NCBI RefSeq assembly: GCF_947495665.1
Contig: NZ_CANLZV010000018.1
Coordinates: forward strand, 16,472 to 80,471
Origin: an uncultured Sunxiuqinia sp.
GTDB taxonomy: Bacteria > Bacteroidota > Bacteroidia > Bacteroidales > Prolixibacteraceae
Direction of reading: 5' to 3'
DNA length: 64,000 nt
The position numbers and the translations under genes were made by a program. Under the pieces are notes generated by a model. That model made no database searches. It was not told where the DNA came from and saw nothing but the letters and a program-made list of their open reading frames with translations. Shown here piece by piece: positions 16,669 through 25,243 of this stretch (positions within the stretch are counted from its first letter, which is position 1; each line of letters starts with the position of its first letter).

Positions 16669-17712
16669 ATGAGTACTCAAAAGCCAAAGCGAATAGGAAT
16701 TTTAACAGCCGGGGGAGATTGCCCGGGACTAAATGCTGCTATTAGAGGAGTTGGGAAAACAGCAATTGTCGACTACGGCATGGAGGTCATTGGATTTACC
16801 GCTGGATTTTCGGGTCTGATTGAAAAGGATTTTGTTGAACTTAAAGAGTCGCATCTTTCCGGTATTCTTACTTTGGGAGGAACCATTTTGGGAACATCCC
16901 GCGAGAAACCTTACAAAGTGGTGAAAGATGGTGAAAATGATAAGCCGGAATTAATCAAACAGCATTACCAGGAATTGGGTTTGGATGCTGTTGTTTGTAT
17001 TGGGGGCAATGGAACGATGAAAACCGCTGCGCGCCTGCAGCAAGAAGGTCTGAATGTAGTAGGTATCCCCAAAACCATTGACAACGATGTGTGGGGGACA
17101 GATGTAACTTTCGGTTTTGACTCGGCTGTGCAGATTGCCACCGAGGCCATCGACCGACTGCATACCACGGCCAACTCGCACCAACGGGTTATGATTATTG
17201 AAGTGATGGGACACCATGCCGGATGGATTGCCTTGTATGCCGGAATGGCTGGCGGAGGCGACATCATTCTGATTCCGGAAGTGGAGTATAATATCCGTTC
17301 GATTTGTAAAAAAATAGAACAGCGCTACCAAAGCAATAAGCCTTACTCCATTGTGGTTGTTGCTGAAGGGATCGATCATCCCAAAAAAGTATCAGCCGCA
17401 GCGCATGTTGGCGAGGCCATTCATACTTTTACTGGGATTGAAACCCGCGAAACAGTGCTAGGCTACGTGCAGCGCGGAGGAAGCCCCAGCCCGATGGACC
17501 GGATATTGGCTACCCGCTATGGTTCGTTTGCGGCCCAGTGCATCGCCGAGGGGAACTTTGGTTCGATGGTTGCCGTGCGCAATAACTTGCTGACTACAGT
17601 TCCGCTGGAAGAAGTTGGGGGTAAGCTGAGCCTGGTTGAAGCGGATAATCCGCTAATTATGAAAGCCCGGAAAATGGGAGTTGCTTTTGGCGATGAATAC
17701 GAATTGATGTAA
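16669..17712 (+). CDS. pfkA: 6-phosphofructokinase
   Basis: Commits fructose 6-phosphate to glycolysis. The 347 residues carry the family core: GILTAGGDCPGLNAAIRG (residues 10-27), GGTILGTSR, VCIGGNGTMKTA, GIPKTIDNDVWGTD, the effector-site-like SHQRVMIIEVMGHHAGW and the late RETVLGYVQRGGSPSPMDR. Two specificity positions stand out. In GGNGT the Gly after Asn (E. coli Gly104) favours ATP over pyrophosphate, but the preceding residue, Asp103 in E. coli, is Asn. The Lys in PKTIDND (E. coli Gly124) is typical of group III or PPi enzymes. I infer an ATP-type group III PFK, with donor unproven. Single gene ended by a strong hairpin. Confidence 0.93.
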   Translation: MSTQKPKRIGILTAGGDCPGLNAAIRGVGKTAIVDYGMEVIGFTAGFSGLIEKDFVELKESHLSGILTLGGTILGTSREKPYKVVKDGENDKPELIKQHYQELGLDAVVCIGGNGTMKTAARLQQEGLNVVGIPKTIDNDVWGTDVTFGFDSAVQIATEAIDRLHTTANSHQRVMIIEVMGHHAGWIALYAGMAGGGDIILIPEVEYNIRSICKKIEQRYQSNKPYSIVVVAEGIDHPKKVSAAAHVGEAIHTFTGIETRETVLGYVQRGGSPSPMDRILATRYGSFAAQCIAEGNFGSMVAVRNNLLTTVPLEEVGGKLSLVEADNPLIMKARKMGVAFGDEYELM

Positions 17713-17738
17713 AAATAAGTGACTGATATAAAACAGGA

Positions 17739-17766
17739 ATCCCGGCTTTTTAGCCGGGATTTTTTG
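17739..17766 (+). terminator. Terminator of pfkA
   Basis: ATCCCGGCT pairs perfectly with AGCCGGGAT across TTTT, followed by TTTTTG. Confidence 0.9.
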
Positions 17767-17799
17767 TTTGCAGCCCATTCTTATTTGGTAAAGGTCTGC

Positions 17800-18510
17800 T
17801 TATTTCTTTTCAACCGGTGCATTGAAGCGAAAGCCAATGCCGTGCAGGTTGATGATTTTAATGTTGGAATCACTTTTAAGGTACTTGCGTAAGCGCGAAA
17901 TAAACACGTCCAGGCTTCGGCCCAGGTAGTAATCATCCGATCCCCATACATTTTTGAGAATGTCTGATCGGCTTAGGACCGAGTTGGCATGCTCGCAGAA
18001 ATACTTCAGCAATTCTGCTTCCTTATAAGTCAGGGTGCGTTTTTCGTTGCCGTACTGAAGGGTCAGGTGATCAAACAAAAAGTTGAAGTGGCCGACCTGG
18101 TAGTTGTTTTGTTCTTCAGATTCGAGGGTGTCGGTATGGCTTCGTTTTAGAAAAACTTTGATGCGCAGCAAGAGTTCTTCCATGCTAAAAGGCTTGGTAA
18201 TGTAGTCATCGCCACCAATGTTAAACCCGTTAATTTTATCCTCAGTCATGGCTTTGGCAGTCAAAAACAAAATGGGAATGGACTGATCCTTTTCCCGAAT
18301 TTTTTTCGCCAGCGAGAATCCATCCAGTTTGGGTAACATGACATCCAGCAGACATAGGTCGAAGGAGTTTTGTGCATAGGTTGCAAAGGCTTCTTCGCCA
18401 TTTTCGGCTGAAGTTACTTCGTAACCCGCTTCTTCCAGGTTGTCGCGTATGATAAAGTTGAGGGTTTTGTCGTCTTCAACCAACAGAATTTTTTTCCCGG
18501 TAAGTTCCAT
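17800..18510 (-). CDS. OmpR/PhoB-family response regulator (RprY-like)
   Basis: DNA-binding response regulator of 236 residues. I start it at the ATG at 18510 (MELTGKKILLVEDDKTLNF); the longer open frame upstream would run into the sensor gene region with no protein-like sequence. Receiver domain: acidic pair E12-D13-D14, phospho-acceptor Asp56 in LCLLDVMLP, Thr in FLTAKAM, Lys in YITKPFSMEEL. C-terminal winged helix: TLTYKEAELLKYFCEHAN, then SDILKNVWGSDDYYLGRSLDVFISRLRKYL. The cognate sensor lies 73 bp upstream in the same direction. It resembles Bacteroides RprY in length and text, from memory only; regulated genes unknown. Confidence 0.93.
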   Translation of the reverse strand: MELTGKKILLVEDDKTLNFIIRDNLEEAGYEVTSAENGEEAFATYAQNSFDLCLLDVMLPKLDGFSLAKKIREKDQSIPILFLTAKAMTEDKINGFNIGGDDYITKPFSMEELLLRIKVFLKRSHTDTLESEEQNNYQVGHFNFLFDHLTLQYGNEKRTLTYKEAELLKYFCEHANSVLSRSDILKNVWGSDDYYLGRSLDVFISRLRKYLKSDSNIKIINLHGIGFRFNAPVEKK

Positions 18511-18583
18511 AGTACAATACGGTGAAATAATTAGTGTTCTGTGTTTAATTTTGAATACCTGATTTCCGGAGAAAAGGCATGTT

Positions 18584-19957
18584 TTAAGCTTTCTTTTTCG
18601 GAATCGTAATGGTAAATATACTTCCTTTTGGTGAATTATCAGAGACTTCAATGCGCCAGTGATGGCGGGTGGTGATTTTATTGACATAATCAAGTCCCAG
18701 CCCAAATCCCTTTACGTTGTGGATGTCGCCTGTTGGAATCCGATAGAACCGATTGAAGATCTCTTTGCGGTATTCCTTGGCGATTCCAATTCCGTTATCG
18801 GCAATTTCAATTTGAAACCCTTTTTTGGATTGACTGATTCGGACCTCAATTTTGGGATCCTCGTCGCAATACTTAATTGCATTGTCCAGAATGTTGAAAA
18901 TAACATTTGAAAAATGCAAGGGGTCGGCTTCTACCGTGGCCTCCTCCAATTCGCTGCGGAAAGTAATGCGATACTGATTCCCGTTTTGACTGGTTTTAAA
19001 ATCAGCAATGCTTTTCTGAATGAAATGGTTTAATTCAACTGACTCCAGGTCCAGCTGAAGCTGTTGCTTTTCGATACTGGCCATTTGCAATACCTTGTCA
19101 ACCTGTGCTGATAAGCGTTGGGTTTGTTCGGCTATAATCTGGCTGTAGTCCTTTAGCCGTTGGGGGTGCTCAATAATTTTAGGATCAGCAAGAACCTTGG
19201 ACGAAAGGTCAATCGAAGCAATGGGGGTTCGAAACTCGTGCGTCAGGTTATTGATGAAGTTTTTCTGAATTTCGCTTAACTGCCGCTGCTTAAAAATGAC
19301 GTACAAGGTGTAGCCAAAAAACAAAATGATGATGAGCAAAAAGCCGTTGACGACATACCATGCATGTACCTGGCTGCTGTAGTATTTTGACCGGCTGGGA
19401 AAGTATACCCCAAAGTAGTAGGTGTATTTTTCGCAAACCGGCAGACCACAATCAAGCTTGGCTGTCTGCGCTTTATAATGTTGTTCAAACAGCCGTTCTT
19501 CCGCCAGACAATCGTCTGATTGCTTGCTGGTCGGGTAGATTTGAGTCAACGTATCATTATTTTCGGTGAGGTGCTTGCCATACACCATCTTCTCGTTTTC
19601 GCAATCGTAAATGGCATATTCAAAATCCACATTCAGGTTGTGGTTCTTAAACTCCTGAACAAGGAAATGCTCCAGCAATCCCGGATGAATATCTTCGTTG
19701 ACATTCACCACGTAATAGTTGTTGGAAATTTGGTCCACCGCATTGGGGAGGTCTACTTTTTGGGTTGATCCATGAACCTGCTGGTTGTAGGAAACCAGTT
19801 TTTGAGCCACCACATTCAAGGCTTTGGTGGTTGCTTCGTGAAACTTTTTTTCATTCAGGTTGACCGTGTTTCGTAAGAAAAAAAACTGAATCAGGATAAT
19901 TCCCAAAACGGAAAAAGTGGCTAAAATGATGACGTATCTTAAGGTGTTTCTTCCCAT
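18584..19957 (-). CDS. Sensor histidine kinase (RprX-like)
   Basis: Membrane sensor kinase of 457 residues, first gene of a two-component operon. TM1 is residues 9-28, the periplasmic sensor region about 30-198 with four cysteines (two near 150 and 170-175), and TM2 about 201-222. Phospho-acceptor His240 sits in NFINNLTHEFRTPIAS. The ATPase domain shows the N box NVIFNILDNAIKYC, G1 IEIADNGIGI, F box IFNRFYR and G2 GFGLGLDYV. All catalytic motifs are intact. The paired OmpR-type regulator follows 73 bp downstream. Signal unknown; the four Cys in the sensor domain could form disulphides. Confidence 0.94.
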   Translation of the reverse strand: MGRNTLRYVIILATFSVLGIILIQFFFLRNTVNLNEKKFHEATTKALNVVAQKLVSYNQQVHGSTQKVDLPNAVDQISNNYYVVNVNEDIHPGLLEHFLVQEFKNHNLNVDFEYAIYDCENEKMVYGKHLTENNDTLTQIYPTSKQSDDCLAEERLFEQHYKAQTAKLDCGLPVCEKYTYYFGVYFPSRSKYYSSQVHAWYVVNGFLLIIILFFGYTLYVIFKQRQLSEIQKNFINNLTHEFRTPIASIDLSSKVLADPKIIEHPQRLKDYSQIIAEQTQRLSAQVDKVLQMASIEKQQLQLDLESVELNHFIQKSIADFKTSQNGNQYRITFRSELEEATVEADPLHFSNVIFNILDNAIKYCDEDPKIEVRISQSKKGFQIEIADNGIGIAKEYRKEIFNRFYRIPTGDIHNVKGFGLGLDYVNKITTRHHWRIEVSDNSPKGSIFTITIPKKKA

Positions 19958-20059
19958 GGTTGTAACATACTCAATTGACTACTACGAAACTACTTATTCT
20001 TTTGAAAAGCAACTTGCTGTTAACAACTTATTAACAAAAGTTAGTGATGCATTAACACC

Positions 20060-20086
20060 TTTGGGGATGAAGCTTTTATAGCTTTG
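20060..20086 (+). promoter_or_regulatory. Putative promoter of the DUF1573 gene
   Basis: TAGCTTTG (20079-20086) is an exact Bacteroidota -7 box; TTTG at 20060-20063 is a possible -33 box, though the 15-bp spacing is short. It would give a leader of about 60 nt. Confidence 0.45.
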
Positions 20087-20155
20087 TTTGTGCGTAGTTA
20101 GCGCGTGATTATTATCTTTGATCTGGATTTAAACACCTCATATAAAAAATTGGTT

Positions 20156-21247
20156 ATGAAGAATTTTTTCATTTTTTTAGTACTAATCTCATTTGTAGCA
20201 GGCACTTCCGGCGAAGCTCAAACTGTAAAGGCTAAAATTGATTTTGAAACCTTGGAGCATGATTTTGGTACCTTCAAAGAAGAAGATGGTTCACAAACCT
20301 ATAATTTTAAATTTGTGAACAATGGTGCATCACCCCTTATTTTAAATAATGTCCGTGCGGCATGCGGATGCACCACGCCCCAGTGGACCAAAGCCCCAGT
20401 GGCTCCGGGACAGGAAGGATTTATTAAAGTGAGCTATAACCCTCGTAACAGACCGGGACCTTTCAATAAAACAGTATCGGTAACCTCCAATTCCGAAAAA
20501 CCCAATACGATCTTAAGAATTAAAGGAGTGGTTGAACAGCGTGAGAAAACGCTGGCAGAGCAGTATCCGCGTCAAATTGGGCCATTGCGTGCCAAAAACA
20601 ACCATATTTCAATTGTGAAAATTACCGAGAATGAAGTAAGGACGGAAGAGCTCGAGCTGATTAACGATACCGATGAGCCGGTCAGCCTCGCGTTTAAAAC
20701 TCCTCCAAAACACCTGACAGTAAAGGCTGTTCCTGAGACGATTCCGGCCAAAGGCAAAGGGAAAGTGGTGGTTACTTATGATGCCAAGGAACTGAATACT
20801 TATGGCTTTATGATGCACCGCATTTACCTCAATATCAACGGGGAGTCCAACTATCGCAATTCTATTGGTATTTCGGCGACTATCGAAGAGGATTTTTCGG
20901 CCTTGACTGCTGAAGAACTGGCCAATGCTCCAGTTGTTGCGTTCAACGAAAAAGTGCATGATTTTGGCGATATCAACCAGGGCGATGAAGTGGAATACAC
21001 CTTCAATATTAAGAATGAAGGGCAGCGCGACCTGATCATCCGTCGGGTGAAAACCTCTTGTGGCTGTACGGCCGTTACTCCTGAGAAAAAAATTATTTCG
21101 AAGAATGAAGTTGTCCCATTGAAGGTGAAGTTTAGTTCGAAAGGAAAACGGGGACGGCAGAATAAGTCAATAACCGTAATTACGAATGACCCGAAAAATC
21201 CAACAACGATTTTACGGGTTTCCACCAACATCAAAGTAACCGGATAA
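20156..21247 (+). CDS. Secreted protein with two DUF1573 domains
   Basis: A 363-residue exported protein. I use the ATG at 20156 (MKNFFIFLVLISFVAG), which gives a proper signal peptide; an ATT/ATG-like upstream start would bury it. Two Ig-like DUF1573 repeats are visible: residues about 28-125 (TLEHDFGTFKEEDG ... AACGCTTPQW ... SNSEKPNTILRIKG) and about 260-360 (KVHDFGDINQGDE ... TSCGCTAVTP ... TNDPKNPTTILRVS). Each has the conserved CGCT motif. A middle Ig-like region (130-235) separates them. Family members are usually periplasmic or surface proteins of unknown role. The gene stands alone between a divergent two-component operon and meaB. Confidence 0.88.
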   Translation: MKNFFIFLVLISFVAGTSGEAQTVKAKIDFETLEHDFGTFKEEDGSQTYNFKFVNNGASPLILNNVRAACGCTTPQWTKAPVAPGQEGFIKVSYNPRNRPGPFNKTVSVTSNSEKPNTILRIKGVVEQREKTLAEQYPRQIGPLRAKNNHISIVKITENEVRTEELELINDTDEPVSLAFKTPPKHLTVKAVPETIPAKGKGKVVVTYDAKELNTYGFMMHRIYLNINGESNYRNSIGISATIEEDFSALTAEELANAPVVAFNEKVHDFGDINQGDEVEYTFNIKNEGQRDLIIRRVKTSCGCTAVTPEKKIISKNEVVPLKVKFSSKGKRGRQNKSITVITNDPKNPTTILRVSTNIKVTG

Positions 21248-21268
21248 GAGCCAAATAAGAAGATTAGA

Positions 21269-21303
21269 AAGCCGCTTCATTTTTTGGAGCGGCTTATTTT
21301 TTT
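21269..21303 (+). terminator. Terminator of the DUF1573 gene
   Basis: AAGCCGCT (21269-21276) pairs with AGCGGCTT (21288-21295), then ATTTTTTTG. The T tract overlaps a TTTG that could serve as the meaB -33 box (TTTG 21301, TACCTTCG 21321). Confidence 0.85.
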
Positions 21304-21343
21304 GTTCGTACGCTAAGTTTTACCTTCGTAGAAATTTTTTCTC

Positions 21344-22468
21344 ATGAGCATAAAAAAGAATTACGATCATATTGAAAACGATAAGGAATATAAAGGCTTG
21401 AAAGTCAATAAAGGAATTGATCATCCCGAAACCTTTAACGAGGATTCTATTCAGCGTTTTTTAAAGAATAAACGCAAACGAATAAAGACTGCAGATGATT
21501 ATGTTGAAGGAATTTTAGCCGGAAATATTACCACTTTGAGTCAGGCGGTTACTTTGGTTGAGAGTTCCAAAAAAGAACACCAGGAAGTAGCCCGGGAAAT
21601 CATCACCAAATGTTTGCCCTATAGCGGAAAGTCCTTGCGCATTGGAATTACCGGCGTGCCCGGAGTTGGGAAAAGTACCTTTATCGAATCGATGGGGAAA
21701 TTTATTACCAAGCAAGGGGGAAAACTGGCTGTGTTGGCGATTGACCCCAGCAGTGAGCGTTCCAAAGGAAGTATTTTGGGCGATAAAACCCGGATGGAGC
21801 AGTTGTCGTCCGATCCCAATGCTTACATCAGGCCTTCACCATCGGCAGGCTCTTTGGGGGGCGTAGCCCGCAAAACCCGCGAAACAATTATTTTGTGCGA
21901 AGCCGCTGGTTTCGATACCATTTTTATTGAGACGGTGGGCGTAGGCCAAAGCGAAACCATGGTGCATTCGATGGTCGATTTTTTCTTGTTGTTGATGCTT
22001 GCCGGAGCTGGTGATGAATTGCAGGGTATCAAGCGGGGAATTATGGAAATGGCCGATGCCATCACCATTAATAAAGCGGATGGAAATAATGTTGATAAAG
22101 CCGAAATGGCCCGGATTCAGTATTTGAATGCCTTGCATTTGTTTCCGCCCACTGATTCGGGTTGGAAGCCTAAAGTGTTGACTTGTTCCGCCTTTCATCA
22201 TATCGGAATTGACAAAATTTGGGAAACCATTCAGGAATATATCAGTTTAGTAGAAAAAAATGGCTATTTTCAGCACAAGAGAAATGAGCAGGCCAAGTTT
22301 TGGATGTACGAAACGATTAATGATCACTTAAAGTCTGATTTCTACCAGAATGAGGAGCTAAAAGAACTGACTTCAAGCTTTGAAAACAAAGTGCTGGGGC
22401 AGGAAATGAGTTCATTTGTCGCAGCCTTTGAGTTACTGAATAAATATTATCAAACAAAAAAATATTAA
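21344..22468 (+). CDS. meaB: Methylmalonyl-CoA mutase-associated GTPase MeaB
   Basis: G3E-family GTPase that loads and protects the B12-dependent methylmalonyl-CoA mutase. Length 374, longer than E. coli ArgK because of a basic N-terminal extension of about 45 residues. Walker A is GITGVPGVGKST (101-112); the base switch region is AIDPSSERSKGSILGDKTRM; the G3 region ETVGVGQSE and the TINKADG nucleotide-specificity motif follow. The mutase genes themselves are not in the window. It is followed 3 bp later by a thioredoxin-fold lipoprotein gene, so the two are probably co-transcribed. Confidence 0.95.
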   Translation: MSIKKNYDHIENDKEYKGLKVNKGIDHPETFNEDSIQRFLKNKRKRIKTADDYVEGILAGNITTLSQAVTLVESSKKEHQEVAREIITKCLPYSGKSLRIGITGVPGVGKSTFIESMGKFITKQGGKLAVLAIDPSSERSKGSILGDKTRMEQLSSDPNAYIRPSPSAGSLGGVARKTRETIILCEAAGFDTIFIETVGVGQSETMVHSMVDFFLLLMLAGAGDELQGIKRGIMEMADAITINKADGNNVDKAEMARIQYLNALHLFPPTDSGWKPKVLTCSAFHHIGIDKIWETIQEYISLVEKNGYFQHKRNEQAKFWMYETINDHLKSDFYQNEELKELTSSFENKVLGQEMSSFVAAFELLNKYYQTKKY

Positions 22469-22471
22469 CGG

Positions 22472-23569
22472 ATGAGAAATTTAGGTGTAGTTGTTCTTTT
22501 ATTGCTTTTTATTGCTGGTTGTCAAAGTAATTCAGCAAAATATCAGGTTAATGGTACGGTTGCCGGGCTCGACTCGGCTGTTGTTTATCTTGTTAAGGCC
22601 GAAAATGGCCGGCCAGTAACAACCGATACCACCCACGCTGTTGAAGGAAAATTTTCCTTTGAAGGAACGATTGCCGTTCCTGAGTTGCACTACCTGCGTT
22701 TAGGAGAGCGTGATTATTTTGCTCAGTTCTTTCTGGAAAATGAAACGATTACTGTTGAAGCCAATGCGGATAGTTTGCGTGGAACACAAGTTACCGGTTC
22801 TCCAATTACCGATCTGTTTAACGAGTACCTGGATGAAGTGCAGCGGATGCAGGAAAAAATGAGTGAGTACCAGCAGCAGTATTCTGCAGCGATGGCTTCC
22901 GGTAACCAAGACGAGGTGGACCGTATCCGAATTGATGCAGAAGCAGCGAACGACAACATGCAGGTTTACGCTAAAAATTTTGTTAAAGAGAATAGTACTT
23001 CCATTGTAGGTCCTTTCGTTACGTTGACACAGCTGGCTCAGCAGCTGGATTACACCGAATTAAAGGAGTTGGTTGATTTATTTCCTGCTGAGCTGGATTC
23101 ATCGGTTTACACCAAACAACTGAAGGAGTTTGTGGCAGAAAAAGGCCGGACGGCCATAGGCGTTCAGGCTCCGGAATTTACGATGAATGATGTGGATGGC
23201 AATCCGGTAAGCTTGTCTTCTTTCCGTGGAAAATACCTCTTGATTGATTTTTGGGCTGCCTGGTGTGGCCCTTGTCGTCAGGAAAACCCCAATGTGGTAA
23301 GCGCTTACAATAACTTCAAGGATAAAGGATTCGATATTTTGGGCGTTTCGCTTGATCGTGAAAAAGAGGCTTGGCTGAAAGCGATTGAAGATGACCAGCT
23401 GAGCTGGACCCATGTTTCGGATTTGAAATACTGGCAAAATGAAGCCGCCCAGCTGTATGGCGTTCAATCCATTCCTCATTCGGTGTTGCTTGATCCTGAA
23501 GGGAAGATTGTTGCCAAGAACCTGCGTGGGAAAGACCTGCACGATAAACTGAATGAATTACTGAACTAA
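22472..23569 (+). CDS. TlpA-like thiol-disulfide lipoprotein with N-terminal DUF4369-type domain
   Basis: Extracytoplasmic thioredoxin-fold protein of 365 residues. Signal LLLLFIAGC gives lipidation at Cys17. Residues 24-120 look like the DUF4369 beta domain (YQVNGTVAGLDSAVVYLVKA ... FSFEGTI). A helical, Gln/Glu-rich linker spans about 120-220. The thioredoxin domain starts at GVQAPEFTMNDVDGNPVSL and has the active site WCGPC at residues 264-268, with the cis-Pro segment VQSIPHSVLLDPEG. All redox residues are intact. Such proteins reduce or isomerise periplasmic disulphides. The start lies 3 bp after meaB, though a functional link with MeaB is not obvious. Confidence 0.92.
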   Translation: MRNLGVVVLLLLFIAGCQSNSAKYQVNGTVAGLDSAVVYLVKAENGRPVTTDTTHAVEGKFSFEGTIAVPELHYLRLGERDYFAQFFLENETITVEANADSLRGTQVTGSPITDLFNEYLDEVQRMQEKMSEYQQQYSAAMASGNQDEVDRIRIDAEAANDNMQVYAKNFVKENSTSIVGPFVTLTQLAQQLDYTELKELVDLFPAELDSSVYTKQLKEFVAEKGRTAIGVQAPEFTMNDVDGNPVSLSSFRGKYLLIDFWAAWCGPCRQENPNVVSAYNNFKDKGFDILGVSLDREKEAWLKAIEDDQLSWTHVSDLKYWQNEAAQLYGVQSIPHSVLLDPEGKIVAKNLRGKDLHDKLNELLN

Positions 23570-23575
23570 AATAGA

Positions 23576-23598
23576 AACCGGCCAAGTGCCGGTTTTTT
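23576..23598 (+). terminator. Terminator of the meaB unit
   Basis: AACCGGC (23576-23582) pairs with GCCGGTT (23588-23594), then a T tract. Confidence 0.85.
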
Positions 23599-23731
23599 GT
23601 TTTAATAATGGTCGTGCTGTCGAATTAGACGGAACTGCCGGAACTGTTGTACAGTATTCACTTATTTAAGAACTTTTTGGTCGTTGAGCTGTTTTTTTTA
23701 GCGATCAATCAAATTCAGTTAATCAATTATT

Positions 23732-25123
23732 ATGAGTTACGATGTATTAGTTATAGGAAGTGGTCCTGGCGGTTATGTTGCTGCAATCCGGGCTGCCCAG
23801 CTAGGTTTTAAAGTAGGTGTTGTTGAAAAAGAAAATATTGGAGGAGTATGCCTCAACTGGGGATGTATCCCTACTAAATCCTTGTTGAAAAGTATGCAGG
23901 CGTTTGAATATGCCAAGCATGCCGCAGATTATGGCGTTAGTATTTCTGGCGAAGTAAAGGCTGATTTTAAAGCTATGGTCAACCGCAGCCGCGAAGTGGC
24001 TGGTGGAATGAGCAAAGGAATTCAGTTTCTTTTCAAGAAGAATAAAATTGAAACAATTAATGGATACGGCCGCCTGAAAGCAAAAGGCACGGTTGAGGTT
24101 GAAGACGAAAAAGGAGCGAAAACGACGGTTTCGGCCAAGCACATCATTTTGGCTACCGGAGCTCGCTCACGTCAGTTACCTAACCTGACTCAGGACGGTA
24201 AAAAAATTATTGGCTATCGCGAAGCCATGACTTTAGAGAAGCAACCCGAGTCGATGGTTGTGGTTGGCTCTGGCGCCATTGGTAGCGAGTTTGCCAATTT
24301 CTACCATACAATTGGTACCAAAGTGACCTTGGTGGAATATATGCCTACCGTGGTTCCGAATGAAGACGAAGAGGTTGCCAAAACTCTAGAGCGTTCCTTC
24401 AAGAAAAGTAAAATGAAGGTGATGACCAATGCTTCGGTTGAGTCGGTTGATACGAAAGGAAAACTTTGCAAAGTAGTGGTGAAAACCAAAAAAGGTGAAG
24501 AAAGCCTGGAAGCGGAAATCGTTTTGAGTGCCGTGGGTATTGCTCCAAATATTGAAAACATAGGCCTTGAGGAACTGGGCGTTGAGCTCGAAAATGGCAA
24601 GATTAAGGTTGATGATTATTACCGCACCAATGTAGAAGGTGTTTACGCCATTGGCGATATTGTACACGGGCCTGCTTTGGCTCACGTAGCCTCAGCCGAG
24701 GGAATTACCTGTGTAGAAAAGATTGCCGGTCAAAATCCGGATCCGGTGGATTACGGAAACATTCCGGGATGTACCTACACCAACCCCGAAGTATCATCGG
24801 TAGGAATGACGGAGCAAAAAGCCAAAGAAGCGGGTTATGAAATTAAGGTTGGTAAATTCCCTTACTCAGCCAGTGGAAAAGCCAGTGCAGCGGGTCAGAA
24901 AGATGGTTTTGTGAAACTGATTTTTGATGCGAAGTACGGCGAATTGTTAGGTGCTCACATGATTGGCGGCAATGTTACCGAGATGATTGCCGAGCTGGTT
25001 GTGGCCAAAAAACTGGAGATAACCGGACATGAACTCATCAAGACCATCCATCCGCACCCAACCATGAGTGAAGCGGTTATGGAGGCGGCAGCTGCTGCTT
25101 ACGATGAAGTCATTCACTTGTAA
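23732..25123 (+). CDS. lpdA: Dihydrolipoyl dehydrogenase
   Basis: FAD/NAD enzyme (E3) that reoxidises dihydrolipoamide in 2-oxoacid dehydrogenase complexes or the glycine cleavage system. The 463 residues have FAD motif VIGSGPGGYVAAIRAAQLG (7-25), redox-active disulphide GGVCLNWGCIPTKS (Cys40 and Cys45), NAD motif VVVGSGAIGSEFANFY, second FAD motif GVYAIGDIV and the C-terminal dimer-interface catalytic His in HPHPTMSE (about residue 440). All catalytic residues are present. No E1, E2 or gcv genes lie nearby, so the complex it serves cannot be told. Single gene closed by a strong bidirectional hairpin. Confidence 0.95.
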   Translation: MSYDVLVIGSGPGGYVAAIRAAQLGFKVGVVEKENIGGVCLNWGCIPTKSLLKSMQAFEYAKHAADYGVSISGEVKADFKAMVNRSREVAGGMSKGIQFLFKKNKIETINGYGRLKAKGTVEVEDEKGAKTTVSAKHIILATGARSRQLPNLTQDGKKIIGYREAMTLEKQPESMVVVGSGAIGSEFANFYHTIGTKVTLVEYMPTVVPNEDEEVAKTLERSFKKSKMKVMTNASVESVDTKGKLCKVVVKTKKGEESLEAEIVLSAVGIAPNIENIGLEELGVELENGKIKVDDYYRTNVEGVYAIGDIVHGPALAHVASAEGITCVEKIAGQNPDPVDYGNIPGCTYTNPEVSSVGMTEQKAKEAGYEIKVGKFPYSASGKASAAGQKDGFVKLIFDAKYGELLGAHMIGGNVTEMIAELVVAKKLEITGHELIKTIHPHPTMSEAVMEAAAAAYDEVIHL

Positions 25124-25150
25124 CAACAGATTTCATTTATGCTATAAAAA

Positions 25151-25186
25151 AAAGCCGTTTCAGTTTCATTGAAACGGCTTTTCTTT
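25151..25186. terminator. Bidirectional terminator between lpdA and the Na/Pi transporter
   Basis: AAAGCCGTTTCA (25151-25162) pairs perfectly with TGAAACGGCTTT (25170-25181). A and T tracts flank both sides, serving the convergent genes. Confidence 0.9.
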
Positions 25187-25243
25187 GCCTCTTTAGTTTG
25201 GATTTTGTTGTTTGACTCCAGAACTGATTGGGTCTTTACCGGA

